Shown: positions 33,575 through 43,423 of the stretch, piece after piece | Position numbering within the stretch: the stretch's first letter is position 1 | How the letters are laid out: each line of letters begins with the position of its first letter | Assembly: GCF_003970865.1 (NCBI RefSeq) | Contig: NZ_RXLZ01000025.1 | Coordinates: forward strand, 1-62,541 | Reading direction: 5' to 3' | DNA from: Stenotrophomonas maltophilia | GTDB lineage: Bacteria; Pseudomonadota; Gammaproteobacteria; Xanthomonadales; Xanthomonadaceae | Length of the DNA stretch: 62,541 nucleotides | The notes under the pieces: model-generated | The model's database searches: none | Told to the model about the DNA's origin: nothing | What the model saw: the letters and a program-made list of their open reading frames with translations, nothing else | Translations under genes and position numbers: made by a program

Positions 33575-34993
33575 ATGACCGGGACGCCAGACGTCTTTCC
33601 GCCCGCCACGCCGGGCGGCACCCCGCTTGTTGCCCTGCCCGCTGGTCCGCGCAAGCCCGACCAGGTCAAGGGCAAGCTGTACATCAAGACCCACGGTTGC
33701 CAGATGAACGAGTACGACTCGGCCAAGATGGCCGACGTGCTTGCCGCCAGCGATGGCCTGGAACTGACCGACAGCCCGGACGACGCCGACGTCATCCTGG
33801 TCAACACCTGTTCCATCCGCGAAAAGGCGCAGGAGAAGGTGTTCAGCCAGCTCGGCGTCTGGAAGGGCCTGAAGAACAAGGGCCGTGAGGTCATCATCGG
33901 CGTGGGCGGCTGCGTAGCCTCGCAGGAAGGGGAAGCGATCATCAAGCGCGCGCCGTTCGTCGACCTGGTGTTCGGGCCGCAGACCCTGCACCGACTGCCG
34001 GAGCTGATCCGCGCCCGGCGCGAGCAGAAGCGCCCGCAGGTGGACATCAGCTTCCCCGAAATCGAGAAGTTCGACCGCCTGCCGGAACCGCGCGCCGAAG
34101 GCGCTTCGGCGTTCGTATCGATCATGGAAGGCTGCTCGAAGTACTGCTCGTTCTGCGTGGTGCCCTACACCCGCGGCACCGAAGTCAGCCGCCCGTTCGA
34201 GGACGTGGTGGTGGAAGTGGCCCAGCTGGCCGCGCAGGGCGTGCGCGAGATCAACCTGCTCGGCCAGAACGTCAACGCCTACCGTGGGCCCTATGGGGAT
34301 GGCGAATTCGCCGACCTCGGCCTGCTGATCCGCACCATCGCCGAGATTGATGGCGTCGGCCGCATCCGCTTCACCACCTCGCACCCGCTGGAGTTCAGCG
34401 ATTCGCTGATCGATGCGTTCCGCGACGTGCCGCAGCTGGCCAACTTCCTGCACCTGCCGGTGCAGGCCGGCAGCGACCGCGTACTGTCGGCGATGAAGCG
34501 CGGCTACACCGCGCTGGAATTCAAGTCGAAGATCCGCAAGCTGCGCGCAGTGCGCCCGGACATCTCGATCAGCTCGGACTTCATCGTCGGCTTCCCCGGC
34601 GAGACCGATGCCGACTTCGAGAAGACCATGAAGCTGATCGAAGACATCGGCTTCGACCACAGCTTCTCCTTCATCTATTCGCGTCGCCCTGGCACCCCGG
34701 CCGCCGACCTGGAGGACACGATCAGCGATGTCGAGAAGCATGCGCGCCTGTCGCGCCTGCAGGAGCGCATCAATGCGCATGCCGCCGGCATCTCCGAGAA
34801 GATGGTCGGCACCGTGCAGACCGTGCTGGTGGAAGGGCCCTCGCGCAAGAACCCGAACGAGCTGACCGGCAAGACCGAGAACATGCGTTCGGTGAACTTC
34901 CCGGCGCCGGCACGGTTGATCGGCCAGTTCGTGGATGTGGTGATCACCGAAGCGTTGACCAATTCGCTGCGCGCGCGGGTGGTGGCGGAATAA
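33575..34993 (+). CDS. miaB: tRNA-2-methylthio-N6-dimethylallyladenosine synthase
   Basis: The 472-residue radical-SAM methylthiotransferase has the N-terminal MTTase cluster cysteines ([10 protein letters not shown] with C42, [18 protein letters not shown]), the radical-SAM CxxxCxxC (CSKYCSFC, about residue 187) and a C-terminal TRAM-like domain. It thiomethylates ms2i6A37 in tRNAs reading UNN codons. In E. coli it precedes ybeZ-ybeY-ybeX-lnt; here an efflux operon on the other strand separates it from phoH. Confidence 0.97.
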   Translation: MTGTPDVFPPATPGGTPLVALPAGPRKPDQVKGKLYIKTHGCQMNEYDSAKMADVLAASDGLELTDSPDDADVILVNTCSIREKAQEKVFSQLGVWKGLKNKGREVIIGVGGCVASQEGEAIIKRAPFVDLVFGPQTLHRLPELIRARREQKRPQVDISFPEIEKFDRLPEPRAEGASAFVSIMEGCSKYCSFCVVPYTRGTEVSRPFEDVVVEVAQLAAQGVREINLLGQNVNAYRGPYGDGEFADLGLLIRTIAEIDGVGRIRFTTSHPLEFSDSLIDAFRDVPQLANFLHLPVQAGSDRVLSAMKRGYTALEFKSKIRKLRAVRPDISISSDFIVGFPGETDADFEKTMKLIEDIGFDHSFSFIYSRRPGTPAADLEDTISDVEKHARLSRLQERINAHAAGISEKMVGTVQTVLVEGPSRKNPNELTGKTENMRSVNFPAPARLIGQFVDVVITEALTNSLRARVVAE

Positions 34994-35003
34994 GGTTAGG
35001 GTG

Positions 35004-35022
35004 TGCCGACCGTTGGTCGGCA
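35004..35022. repeat. REP-like palindrome between convergent genes
   Basis: TGCCGACC-GTT-GGTCGGCA lies between the convergent miaB and ABC permease genes, without a GTAG head. It is likely a bidirectional terminator. Confidence 0.65.
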
Positions 35023-35026
35023 TTTC

Positions 35027-36139
35027 CTAATCCAGCCGCTTGCGGAAACGCAGGATCGCCAGTGTCATCATCACCACGATGAAGGCCAGCAGCGCCAGCG
35101 CGTCGTGCCATAGTTCCCACAGCGAGGCGCCGCGCAGCATGATCCCGCGCACCAGGCGAAGGAAATGGGTCAGCGGCAGCACCTCGGCCAGCCATTGCAC
35201 CGGCCGCGGCATGCCCGCAAACGGGAACATGAAGCCCGACAGCAGGATCGACGGCAGGAACAGGAACAACGTCATCTGCATCGCCTGGAACTGCGAGCGA
35301 GCGCGCGTGGAAATCAGCAGGCCCAGCGCCAGGTTGGCCAGCACCAGCAGTACCGCAGCCAGGTAGATATCGAGCAGGCTGCCGCGGATCGGCACCTGGA
35401 ACAGCCAGGTGCCCAGCACCAATACCAGCGTGGTCTGCAGCAGACCGATGGCCGCATAGGGCAGCACCTTGCCGACCATCAGTTCGCTGCGCGACACCGG
35501 CGTGGCGATCAGTAGTTCCATGTTGCCGCGCTCGCGTTCGCGCACCACCGCCACCGCCGTGAACATCACCAGGGTCATGGTCAGGATCACCCCGATCAGG
35601 CCCGGCACGATGTTCACTGCCGAACGCCGCTGCGGGTTGTAGAAGCTGGTCACGCTGATTGGACCACCGCCAATGCTGCCTTCGCGCAGCGGCCGCGTGT
35701 TGCTGGTCGGCCGCGTCTCCAGCGGCACCTGCGCCAGCTGGATCGCCGCGCTCTGCACCACGGTGTCGCTGCCATCAACCAGCACCTGCACCGCCGCGCG
35801 TCCATCGAAGCGACGACGCTCGAAGTCGGCCGGCACTACGATGCCGACACTGATTTCGCCATGGCGCAGCGCCTGCATCAACTGGTCGGGCGTGTAGGCT
35901 TCGCTGCGCGGTGTGATCACGCCGGTGGCGACCATGTCCTGCACCAGCGCGCGCGAGGCGGCACTGTTGGCCTGGTCGGCGACACCGGCGTCGAGGTGGC
36001 GCAGGTTGAGATTGATCGCATAGCCGAAGAGCAGCAGCTGCATCACCGGAATGCCGACGATCATCGCCAGCGTGATGCGGTCGCGGCGCAGCTGCCGCAG
36101 CTCCTTGAGCATGATCGCCCACAGCCGGCGCAGGTTCAT
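35027..36139 (-). CDS. ABC-2 type efflux permease
   Basis: The 370-residue membrane protein has an N-terminal helix (ITLAMIVGIPVMQLLLFGYAIN), a large periplasmic loop (about 45-165), then five helices ending in a LWHDALALLAFIVVMMTLAILRFRKRLD tail. This matches YbhS/YbhR-like ABC-2 permeases. It forms a three-gene efflux system with the ATPase upstream (four-base overlap) and the HlyD lipoprotein. Only one permease gene is present, so it may function as a homodimer. Confidence 0.92.
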   Translation of the reverse strand: MNLRRLWAIMLKELRQLRRDRITLAMIVGIPVMQLLLFGYAINLNLRHLDAGVADQANSAASRALVQDMVATGVITPRSEAYTPDQLMQALRHGEISVGIVVPADFERRRFDGRAAVQVLVDGSDTVVQSAAIQLAQVPLETRPTSNTRPLREGSIGGGPISVTSFYNPQRRSAVNIVPGLIGVILTMTLVMFTAVAVVRERERGNMELLIATPVSRSELMVGKVLPYAAIGLLQTTLVLVLGTWLFQVPIRGSLLDIYLAAVLLVLANLALGLLISTRARSQFQAMQMTLFLFLPSILLSGFMFPFAGMPRPVQWLAEVLPLTHFLRLVRGIMLRGASLWELWHDALALLAFIVVMMTLAILRFRKRLD

Positions 36140-37059
36140 GCCGCCGGCTCCCGGCCACGGCCGCGGGTAGCGGCGACGAATACGTCTTCCAGGTTCGGCG
36201 CCACCGCCTCGATGCGGGCCTGCGGATCGGCGCTGGCCAGCGCACGCCGCAACGCTGGCGTATCGGCGGCCCCTTCGCTGCACAGCACGCGCAACTGGGT
36301 ACCGATCTGCGCCACGCTCAACACGCCGGGCAGCTCAGCCAGCGCACGGCTGGCCTGACGCGGCTGCGCCGACGTGACCTGCAACGTGCGGCCGTCCAGC
36401 CGTGCACAGAGCTCGGTCGGCGTGCCGTCGGCAACCAGCGCGCCTCTATCGAGGATCGCCAGCCGGTGGCAGCGCTCGGCTTCGTCCATGTAGTGGGTCG
36501 ATACCAGCACCGTGGTGCCCGCATCAGCCAGCTCGAACAGGGCCTCCCAGAAATCGCGGCGCGATTCCGGGTCGACCGCGCTGGTCGGCTCGTCCAGGAA
36601 CAGCAGTTCGGGCGAATGCACCACGGCACCCGCCAGGGCGAGGCGCTGCTTCTGCCCACCACTGAGCGTGCCGGCCAGTTGTGGTTGGCGGTCCTGCAAC
36701 CGGTACTGCTGCAGCAAACTATCGACCCGCTGCCGGGCCTGCGCGCGTGGCAGATCCTGGATGGCGGCGAGGAATTCGAGGTTCTCGCGCACCGAAAGGT
36801 CTTCATACAACGAGAAGCGCTGGGTCATGTAGCCGATGCGCCGGCGCAGTGCCTCGGCCTGCTCGGGAACCGCCAGCCCCAGCACCTCGATCTGCCCGGC
36901 ACTGGGTTCCAGCAGGCCGCACAGCATGCGGATGGTGGTTGACTTGCCCGACCCGTTCGGGCCCAGGAAGCCATAGACCTGGCCACGCGGCACGGTCAGG
37001 TCGACATTGTCCACGGCCAGCAGATCGCCGAAGCGGCGGGTCAGGCCCTGCGCATGCAC
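36136..37059 (-). CDS. ABC transporter ATP-binding protein
   Basis: The 307-residue ATPase has Walker A GPNGSGKS, Q-loop MTQRFSLYEDL, signature LSGGQKQR, Walker B LLFLDEPTSAVDP and H-loop STHYMDEAE. It is the single-domain equivalent of YbhF. The start is GTG at 37059; no in-frame ATG is near. It lies 20 bp after the HlyD gene and overlaps the permease gene by four bases. Substrates may be drugs or lipids, but none can be inferred. Confidence 0.94.
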   Translation of the reverse strand: MHAQGLTRRFGDLLAVDNVDLTVPRGQVYGFLGPNGSGKSTTIRMLCGLLEPSAGQIEVLGLAVPEQAEALRRRIGYMTQRFSLYEDLSVRENLEFLAAIQDLPRAQARQRVDSLLQQYRLQDRQPQLAGTLSGGQKQRLALAGAVVHSPELLFLDEPTSAVDPESRRDFWEALFELADAGTTVLVSTHYMDEAERCHRLAILDRGALVADGTPTELCARLDGRTLQVTSAQPRQASRALAELPGVLSVAQIGTQLRVLCSEGAADTPALRRALASADPQARIEAVAPNLEDVFVAATRGRGREPAA

Positions 37060-37079
37060 CGCGATGTCCGCACCGGTGT

Positions 37080-38036
37080 TCAGAAGCGCACCTGTACCGG
37101 AAGACCCGCTGGCAGCTTCTGCATGTCGCTGTTCCCGTCCACTTCAATCTCGGCAAGATAGCTCAGGCGCTCGACGTCATCACCGGTCAGTGCGTAGTAC
37201 GGCGTGAACGACGGTTCGCTGCGGATCGCACGCACGTGCCCCGTCAGCACCGTGCTGCCTCCTTCCAGCTGTATCTGCGCGGCCTGTCCGACCTTGACCT
37301 GCAGGCGCAGCGGCTGCGGCAGGTAGACGCGTGCATAGGGGCGCTCGCCGACCAGCATCACCGCCAGTGGCGCGCCGACCGGCGCCTGGTCGCCCTGCCG
37401 GTAAGGCAAGGCATCGACCACGCCATCGCGCGGCGCACGCAATTGCAACTTCTGCAGGTTCACGGCCTGCACTACCTGTTGCGCCTGCGCGGCATCGGCG
37501 GCGGCCTGGCCCTGGGCGATATCCTGCACACGGCTGCCGTGCACCCGCTCCAGCCAGGCCTGCTCGGCAGCACGCACGCTGGCCTCGGCATTGCCGGCGG
37601 CGGCACGTGCACGATCCAGCTCAGCGGCGGCAATCAAGCGCTGCTGTGCCAACGGCTGGACCCGTCGGTAATAGGCACTTGCTTCGGCAGCCTGTGCGCG
37701 CAACGCGGCCAGTTGTGCCTGGGCCTGCGCGATCTGCTCCTGGCGTGGGCCGATCTGCAGTTCTTCCAGCTGCGCCTGCGCGCGCGCCGTATCAGCCTGC
37801 GCTGCGGCGAACTGCGCGTCTCCGCGCGCCGGATCCAGCTGCATCAGCACGGCCCCGGCCTTGACCTGCTGGCCCTCGCGCACCTCCACCGTGGCGATCA
37901 CTTCGGCCGCCGGCGCCGGCACCGTGATCCGGTCCCACTCCAGCGTGCCCAGTGCAGTCGGCGTTGACTGCCCACACCCCGCCAGCAGGCCGATGCCCGC
38001 CAGTCCGATTCCACGCATCCCGTTGCCGATGCCCAT
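37080..38036 (-). CDS. HlyD-family membrane fusion lipoprotein
   Basis: The 318-residue periplasmic adaptor has a lipobox LLAGC at residues 17-21, a split biotinyl-lipoyl domain (VPAPAAEVIATVEVREGQQVKAGAVLMQLD and LQLRAPRDGVVDALPYRQGDQAP), a long Ala/Gln-rich coiled-coil hairpin (about 75-190) and a beta-barrel. It resembles YbhG and would link the ABC pump to a TolC-like channel not found here. The ATG at 38036 lies seven bases after AGGAGG; the longer open frame through the upstream gap is not coding. Confidence 0.92.
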   Translation of the reverse strand: MGIGNGMRGIGLAGIGLLAGCGQSTPTALGTLEWDRITVPAPAAEVIATVEVREGQQVKAGAVLMQLDPARGDAQFAAAQADTARAQAQLEELQIGPRQEQIAQAQAQLAALRAQAAEASAYYRRVQPLAQQRLIAAAELDRARAAAGNAEASVRAAEQAWLERVHGSRVQDIAQGQAAADAAQAQQVVQAVNLQKLQLRAPRDGVVDALPYRQGDQAPVGAPLAVMLVGERPYARVYLPQPLRLQVKVGQAAQIQLEGGSTVLTGHVRAIRSEPSFTPYYALTGDDVERLSYLAEIEVDGNSDMQKLPAGLPVQVRF

Positions 38037-38105
38037 GCCATCCCCTCCTGCGACGGCGACACGGTGCCATGTGCCCCGTGCACCCTCAATGATTCCGATC
38101 AGCCC

Positions 38106-38205
38106 TGACGGTTTTTTCACCACGCGCGGGCAAGCCTTTTGCTGCAAGGCTCCGCACCACCTATCCACAGGTTGATTCGGCATCATTCCACAACCGTTGT
38201 GGAAA
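38106..38205. repeat. Unit 1 of a diverged 213-bp-spaced duplicated element
   Basis: This 100-bp unit holds, in order, TGACG-x-TTTTTTCACCA, CTATCCACAGG (38161) and the palindrome TTCCACAACCGTTGTGGAA (38186-38204). An ungapped hand alignment with 38319-38418 gives 63 identical of 100, concentrated in these blocks. CTATCCACA differs from the DnaA box TTATCCACA at one base. The 480-bp gap between the HlyD and phoH genes contains both units and no credible gene. Confidence 0.7.
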
Positions 38206-38318
38206 TCCGGCAGGACGTGGCGTTGTTGCTCGCCCGGCAACGAAACCTGCACTGCCATCACGATGAATGCCCCCGTGCAGGCCACCCGTGGCAGTGCTGC
38301 CGCGGCGACGAGCGACCA

Positions 38319-38418
38319 TGACGCTTTTTTCACCAGGACCTCATGGGCCTTGTGGCACAAGCATTGCGAAGGTCTATCCACAGGTTTCCGCGCACCCCGT
38401 CCACACCGGGTGTGGAAA
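38319..38418. repeat. Unit 2 of a diverged 213-bp-spaced duplicated element
   Basis: It repeats unit 1 at exactly +213 for every landmark: TGACGCTTTTTTCACCA, CTATCCACAGG (38374) and the palindrome TCCACACCGGGTGTGGA (38400-38416). The distance from CTATCC to the palindrome centre is 34 bp in both units although the bases between have diverged, which points to selection on spacing. It ends 100 bp before phoH. Confidence 0.7.
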
Positions 38419-38518
38419 ACGCTGTATCGACCGTCTGCTGGCCGTGTGCCCCGCACGCGCGCTACCCTTGTCCTCCCTGAATACACTGCGGTGGAAGGCG
38501 TCCGCCCCACCCCAAGCA

Positions 38519-39505
38519 ATGAAAAGCATCGATCATCGAGACTTCACCCTGTCGCCGGAAGACAACGAGCGACTGGCCAACCTGTGCGGCCCCTTCGACG
38601 GGCACCTGCGCCAGATCGAGCTGAAGCTCGGCGTGGAGATCGCAAATCGTGGCTTCGTGTTCCGCATCAGCGGGCCCAACGAAGCCATCGTCGAGGCGCA
38701 GAAGCTGGTTGAAGCGCTGTACGCCGAAGCCGGCGAAACCACCTTCGACAACCACGCCATCCATCTGCGCCTGGCGCAGGCCAATGTCGAGCAGATCGCC
38801 GAGCGCTCCTATGAAGCGCAGGACGTGGCGATCAAGGTCAAGCGCGGCACGGTGCGCGGCCGCGGCGCCAACCAGGGCCGCTACCTGCACCAGATCGCCA
38901 CCCACGACATCAACTTCGGCATCGGCCCGGCCGGTACCGGCAAGACCTTCCTGGCCGTGGCCAGCGCGGTCGAAGCACTGAACGAATCGCGGGTGCAGCG
39001 CCTGATCCTGGTGCGCCCGGCGGTGGAGGCCGGCGAGAAGCTGGGCTTCCTGCCCGGCGACCTGAGCCAGAAGGTCGATCCCTACCTGCGACCGCTGTAC
39101 GACGCCCTGTACGAGATGATGGGCGTGGAGAAGGTGGTCAAGCTGCTGGAGAAGAACGTCATCGAGATCGCGCCGCTGGCCTACATGCGCGGCCGCACGC
39201 TCAACGATGCGTTCGTGATCCTGGACGAGGCACAGAACACCACCATCGAGCAGATGAAGATGTTCCTGACCCGCCTGGGCTACGGCTCCACTGCGGTGGT
39301 CACCGGCGACCTGACCCAGACCGACCTGCCCAAGCATGTAAAGTCCGGCCTGCGCGACGCCATCGACGTGCTGCGCGAGGTCGAGGGCGTCAGCTTCACC
39401 TTCTTCGAATCCCGTGACGTGGTCCGCCACCCGCTGGTGGCGCGCATCGTCAGCGCCTACGACCGCCGCGACCTGCATCAGATCCAACCTGGAGCAACTC
39501 CATGA
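38519..39505 (+). CDS. ybeZ: PhoH-like ATPase (YbeZ)
   Basis: The 328-residue protein has an N-terminal KH-like segment and a PhoH ATPase domain with Walker [14 protein letters not shown] and Walker [10 protein letters not shown], plus [11 protein letters not shown]. It is an RNA-associated ATPase that works with the endoribonuclease YbeY encoded next (four-base overlap). The ATG at 38519 gives the family N-terminus; the 84 open codons upstream run through the duplicated elements and show no homology. Confidence 0.94.
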   Translation: MKSIDHRDFTLSPEDNERLANLCGPFDGHLRQIELKLGVEIANRGFVFRISGPNEAIVEAQKLVEALYAEAGETTFDNHAIHLRLAQANVEQIAERSYEAQDVAIKVKRGTVRGRGANQGRYLHQIATHDINFGIGPAGTGKTFLAVASAVEALNESRVQRLILVRPAVEAGEKLGFLPGDLSQKVDPYLRPLYDALYEMMGVEKVVKLLEKNVIEIAPLAYMRGRTLNDAFVILDEAQNTTIEQMKMFLTRLGYGSTAVVTGDLTQTDLPKHVKSGLRDAIDVLREVEGVSFTFFESRDVVRHPLVARIVSAYDRRDLHQIQPGATP

Positions 39506-39987
39506 CCCGTGGTCCCGTGCGACTGGACGTCGCCGTCAGCTATGCCCTGCCGCGTGCCGGCCTGCCGGCGGCAGTGAGCTTCCGCAAGTGGGTGGCCGCC
39601 GCGTTGAAGGGCCGCATCCGCGAGGCCGATCTGGCCATCCGCGTGGTCGATGCCAAGGAAGGACAGTCGTTGAACCGCCATTACCGCGGCAAGGACTACG
39701 CCACCAATGTGCTCAGCTTCCCGGCCGAAGTGCCCGAAGGCCTGCCCAAGGGCGTCAAGTTCCCGCTGCTGGGTGACCTGGTGATCTGTGCACCGGTCGT
39801 GGCGCGCGAGGCCGACGAACAGGGCAAGGCGCTCAACGCCCACTACGCGCACCTGACCGTGCACGGCGTGCTGCACCTGCTCGGCTGGGACCACGAGGAC
39901 GACAAGGAAGCCGAGGCGATGGAGCAGTTGGAGCGCGACATCCTGGCCGAGCTGGGCATCGCCGATCCGTACGCGGGCGAGCGCTGA
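39502..39987 (+). CDS. ybeY: Endoribonuclease YbeY
   Basis: The 161-residue metalloprotein has the zinc-binding motif [14 protein letters not shown] near the C-terminus and the [15 protein letters not shown] segment of the family. It processes 16S rRNA 3' ends and takes part in ribosome quality control. It is translationally coupled to the PhoH gene. Two genes of unknown function separate it from corC, unlike in E. coli. Confidence 0.96.
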   Translation: MTRGPVRLDVAVSYALPRAGLPAAVSFRKWVAAALKGRIREADLAIRVVDAKEGQSLNRHYRGKDYATNVLSFPAEVPEGLPKGVKFPLLGDLVICAPVVAREADEQGKALNAHYAHLTVHGVLHLLGWDHEDDKEAEAMEQLERDILAELGIADPYAGER

Positions 39988-40028
39988 GCGGGCCACCGCC
40001 CGTCGCCACGACTACAAGGGGATCAAGG

Positions 40029-40637
40029 ATGACCTCGGGAAACAGCTTCACGACGTTTGCAATGAGCGCCGGCCTGTTCGCCGGCCTGCTGGTGCTGGGC
40101 GCCTACACCGTGCGCCGCATCAGCGCCCGCGACCCCAGCGGCAGGCACTGGCTGCTGCGCAGCCTGGCCCTGCTCTCGCCTTTGTGCCTGCTGGCCGGGC
40201 TGGCGATCGGCATGATCGGCCCCCACCTCACGGGTAGAGCGGAACCCGCGCACCTGCCCGGGCTGTGGGAAACGTCGATGGTGCTGATACTGGTCGGTGC
40301 CTTGACCCTGCCGGTGCTGTGGCGAACGCTGCTGCAGCAGCGGTTTGGCAGGCCGGTCAACGCGCTTCCGTTCTTCCACGCCAGCCGCACCTCGCTGCTG
40401 GTGCTGTTCGTGCTGGCCGTGATCTACATGAAAGTGGCCAGGACCGCCGCAGCGGAACTGATGCCCTGGCTGACCAGCCCGGGCCTGTGGCCGGCGGTGG
40501 CGCGCATCGCGGGGCAATCGATGCAGGTCGCCATGCTTGCGGTCGTGCTGACCCTCTCACTGATGGTCGTGCGGCGGGCGATGACCGGTTTCCTGCGCCT
40601 TCTCAGCGGGCTGTTCAGGCGCTCGCCGGGGCTATGA
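40029..40637 (+). CDS. Hypothetical multi-pass membrane protein
   Basis: The 202-residue product has about five hydrophobic segments (near 8-28, 45-66, 82-102, 120-138 and 160-180) and a basic C-terminus. I recognise no family. It begins 41 bp after ybeY with AAGG a few bases before the ATG, and overlaps the next gene by four bases, so it is likely part of the ybeZ-ybeY-corC transcript. Confidence 0.7.
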   Translation: MTSGNSFTTFAMSAGLFAGLLVLGAYTVRRISARDPSGRHWLLRSLALLSPLCLLAGLAIGMIGPHLTGRAEPAHLPGLWETSMVLILVGALTLPVLWRTLLQQRFGRPVNALPFFHASRTSLLVLFVLAVIYMKVARTAAAELMPWLTSPGLWPAVARIAGQSMQVAMLAVVLTLSLMVVRRAMTGFLRLLSGLFRRSPGL

Positions 40638-41224
40638 TGGCGGCCCTTCGCCTGCGGAAACCGACCGTGTCACTGCGCTGCTGCCTGCCCCTGCTCTGTG
40701 CCCTCGCCGCTCCCTCCGCCTTCGCCACCAGCCTGGACCTGCCGGCCCTGATCGAATGCCGCCAGGGCGTGGCCGAGCAGGCCGCGCTGGCGCCGCTGCT
40801 GGCCGATCCGCTGAAGGCCGTGGCCCAGGGCCTGCAGCCGCTACCGCAGGGCAACCAGTTCATGAGCGAGTTCCGGCTGGCCAGCCCGATCACCGTCTTC
40901 GGCCAACAGACCGAGCGGCTGGCGGTGGCCGGCGCCAGCGTCATGGCCGTCCTCGACCAGGCCGACCCACGCCCACTGGCCAAGCGCCTGGCGCTGGAGA
41001 CCGGCTACGACCAGGACGGCAAGTTCATGGCCGGCCGCGAGCTGGTCAGCCGCGACGTGACCGACCCGAAGACCGGCGAGGCCCAGATCGAGTCGATCAT
41101 CCTCAGCGTCTCCACCGTGGCCTCCCACCCGGGCAAGACCCTGGCCGGCTGCACCTACAGCCTGGACCTGCCCGAAGAGGAGCCGGCCACGGCCGCCCCA
41201 GCCCCGGCCACCGGCAGTCACTGA
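40634..41224 (+). CDS. Hypothetical exported protein
   Basis: The 196-residue product has a signal peptide ending near residue 31 (SAFA-TSLDLP), then a soluble domain with two cysteines (about 42 and 171) likely to form a disulfide, and a Pro/Ala-rich tail. I do not recognise the family. Its ATG overlaps the stop of the membrane protein gene upstream (ATGATG; 40634 used, 40637 possible). corC follows after 64 bp. Confidence 0.7.
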   Translation: MMAALRLRKPTVSLRCCLPLLCALAAPSAFATSLDLPALIECRQGVAEQAALAPLLADPLKAVAQGLQPLPQGNQFMSEFRLASPITVFGQQTERLAVAGASVMAVLDQADPRPLAKRLALETGYDQDGKFMAGRELVSRDVTDPKTGEAQIESIILSVSTVASHPGKTLAGCTYSLDLPEEEPATAAPAPATGSH

Positions 41225-41288
41225 CAGGCCGTCACATCCTGCTAGACTTGGGCCAACGCCCGGCCTGCCGGGTGCCTTTTTTCCAGAG

Positions 41289-42166
<878 letters not shown>

Positions 42167-42170
<4 letters not shown>

Positions 42171-43417
42171 AGCGCCGCGGCCTGATCCTCATGGTGTGGC
42201 TGGCACTGTGCGTGCTGGCCATGGTCCTGCCGCTGGCCGCCTTCGCGCAGCCGGTGGCAGCCACACCTGCCGTACCCGCGACCAACGCTGAGGCCCCTGC
42301 CCCGCGCATCGGCGTGGTGACCATGCAGCCGGGCACGGTATTCTTCGAACGCTTCGGCCATGACGCCATCGTGGTGGTTGATCCGGTCAGCGGCGAGGCA
42401 ACCTCGTACAACTTCGGCTACTTCGACCCGTCCGAGGATGATTTCATCAGCCGCTTCGCACGCGGCGACATGATGTATTACCTGGTGGCACTGCCGCTGC
42501 AGCAGGATCTGTCGTACTACGACGAGACCGGCCGTGGTGCCAGCGTGCAGTGGCTGGACCTGCGCCCGGACCAGGCACGTGCGCTGGCTGCCGACCTGGC
42601 CGAGCGGGCCAAGCCGGAAAACGCGCGCTACCACTACGATTACTACACCGCCAACTGCGCCACGATGGTGCGCGACACGGTGGACAAGGCACTCGGCGGC
42701 GGCCTGCAGTCGCAGCTGTCGGGGCGCTCGCGCGGCAACACCTACCGCAGTGAGTCGGTGCGCCTGGCGTCGCCGGCACCGTGGATGTGGCTGGGCTTCG
42801 ATGTAGGCCTTGGACCGTTCGCCGACCAGCCGCTGTCGCGCTGGCAGGAAGCCTTCGTGCCGATGCGCCTGGCCGATGCGCTGCGCCAGGCACGTAACAG
42901 CGATGGCCGTCCGCTGGTGCAGTCCGAACAGGAACTGCTGCCGCACCGTATCGATGCGGAGCCGAAGGAATTCGCGCGCCGCTGGTGGCCATGGCTGCTG
43001 CTCGGGCTGATCGTGGCCGGCGGCGTGCTGGCGCTGCGCAGCCGCCCGCGCCTGCTGGCCGGGCTGGCCCTGCCGTTCTGGCTGCTGTGCGCCCTGTTTG
43101 GTGGCGTGCTGGTGTTCCTGTGGGGCTTCAGCATCCACTACGCCGCATGGGCCAACCGCAACCTGCTGTTGCTCTCGCCGCTTGCGGTGCTGCTGCTGCC
43201 GGGTGCAATCGCCCTGCTGCGCCGGCGCGTACCGGGCCGCATGTTCAGGATCGTGCTGTGGCTGCTGGCGGTACAGGCGGTGGCCGCGCTGGTGCTGCAT
43301 TGGCTGAGCCTGCAGGCACAGTACAACGTGCAGTGGATCGTGCTGCTGCTGCCCGTCCACGTCGCGCTGGCATGGGTGCTGGGGCGTACTCCTCACTTGT
43401 CCAAAACACAGCCCTGA
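42167..43417 (+). CDS. DUF4105 membrane protein with Cys/His pair
   Basis: The 416-residue protein has a signal peptide or first helix (about 5-28), a periplasmic DUF4105 domain with FFERFGHDAIVVVD (His) and HYDYYTANCATMVRDTV (Cys), a papain-like pair, and four to five C-terminal helices. Such proteins may be membrane cysteine peptidases or acyltransferases, but activity is unproven. Translational coupling to corC and closeness to corA suggest a link to envelope or divalent-metal homeostasis. Confidence 0.85.
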
Positions 43418-43423
43418 CGCACG

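Noticed and set aside
38106..38418. Chromosomal replication origin
   Set aside because: DnaA-box-like sites are present, but no dnaA, dnaN, gidA or AT-rich unwinding region is nearby.
38037..38519. Extended starts of the HlyD and PhoH genes through the intergenic gap
   Set aside because: No signal peptide, lipobox or family homology in these parts; good ribosome sites exist at 38036 and the family start at 38519.
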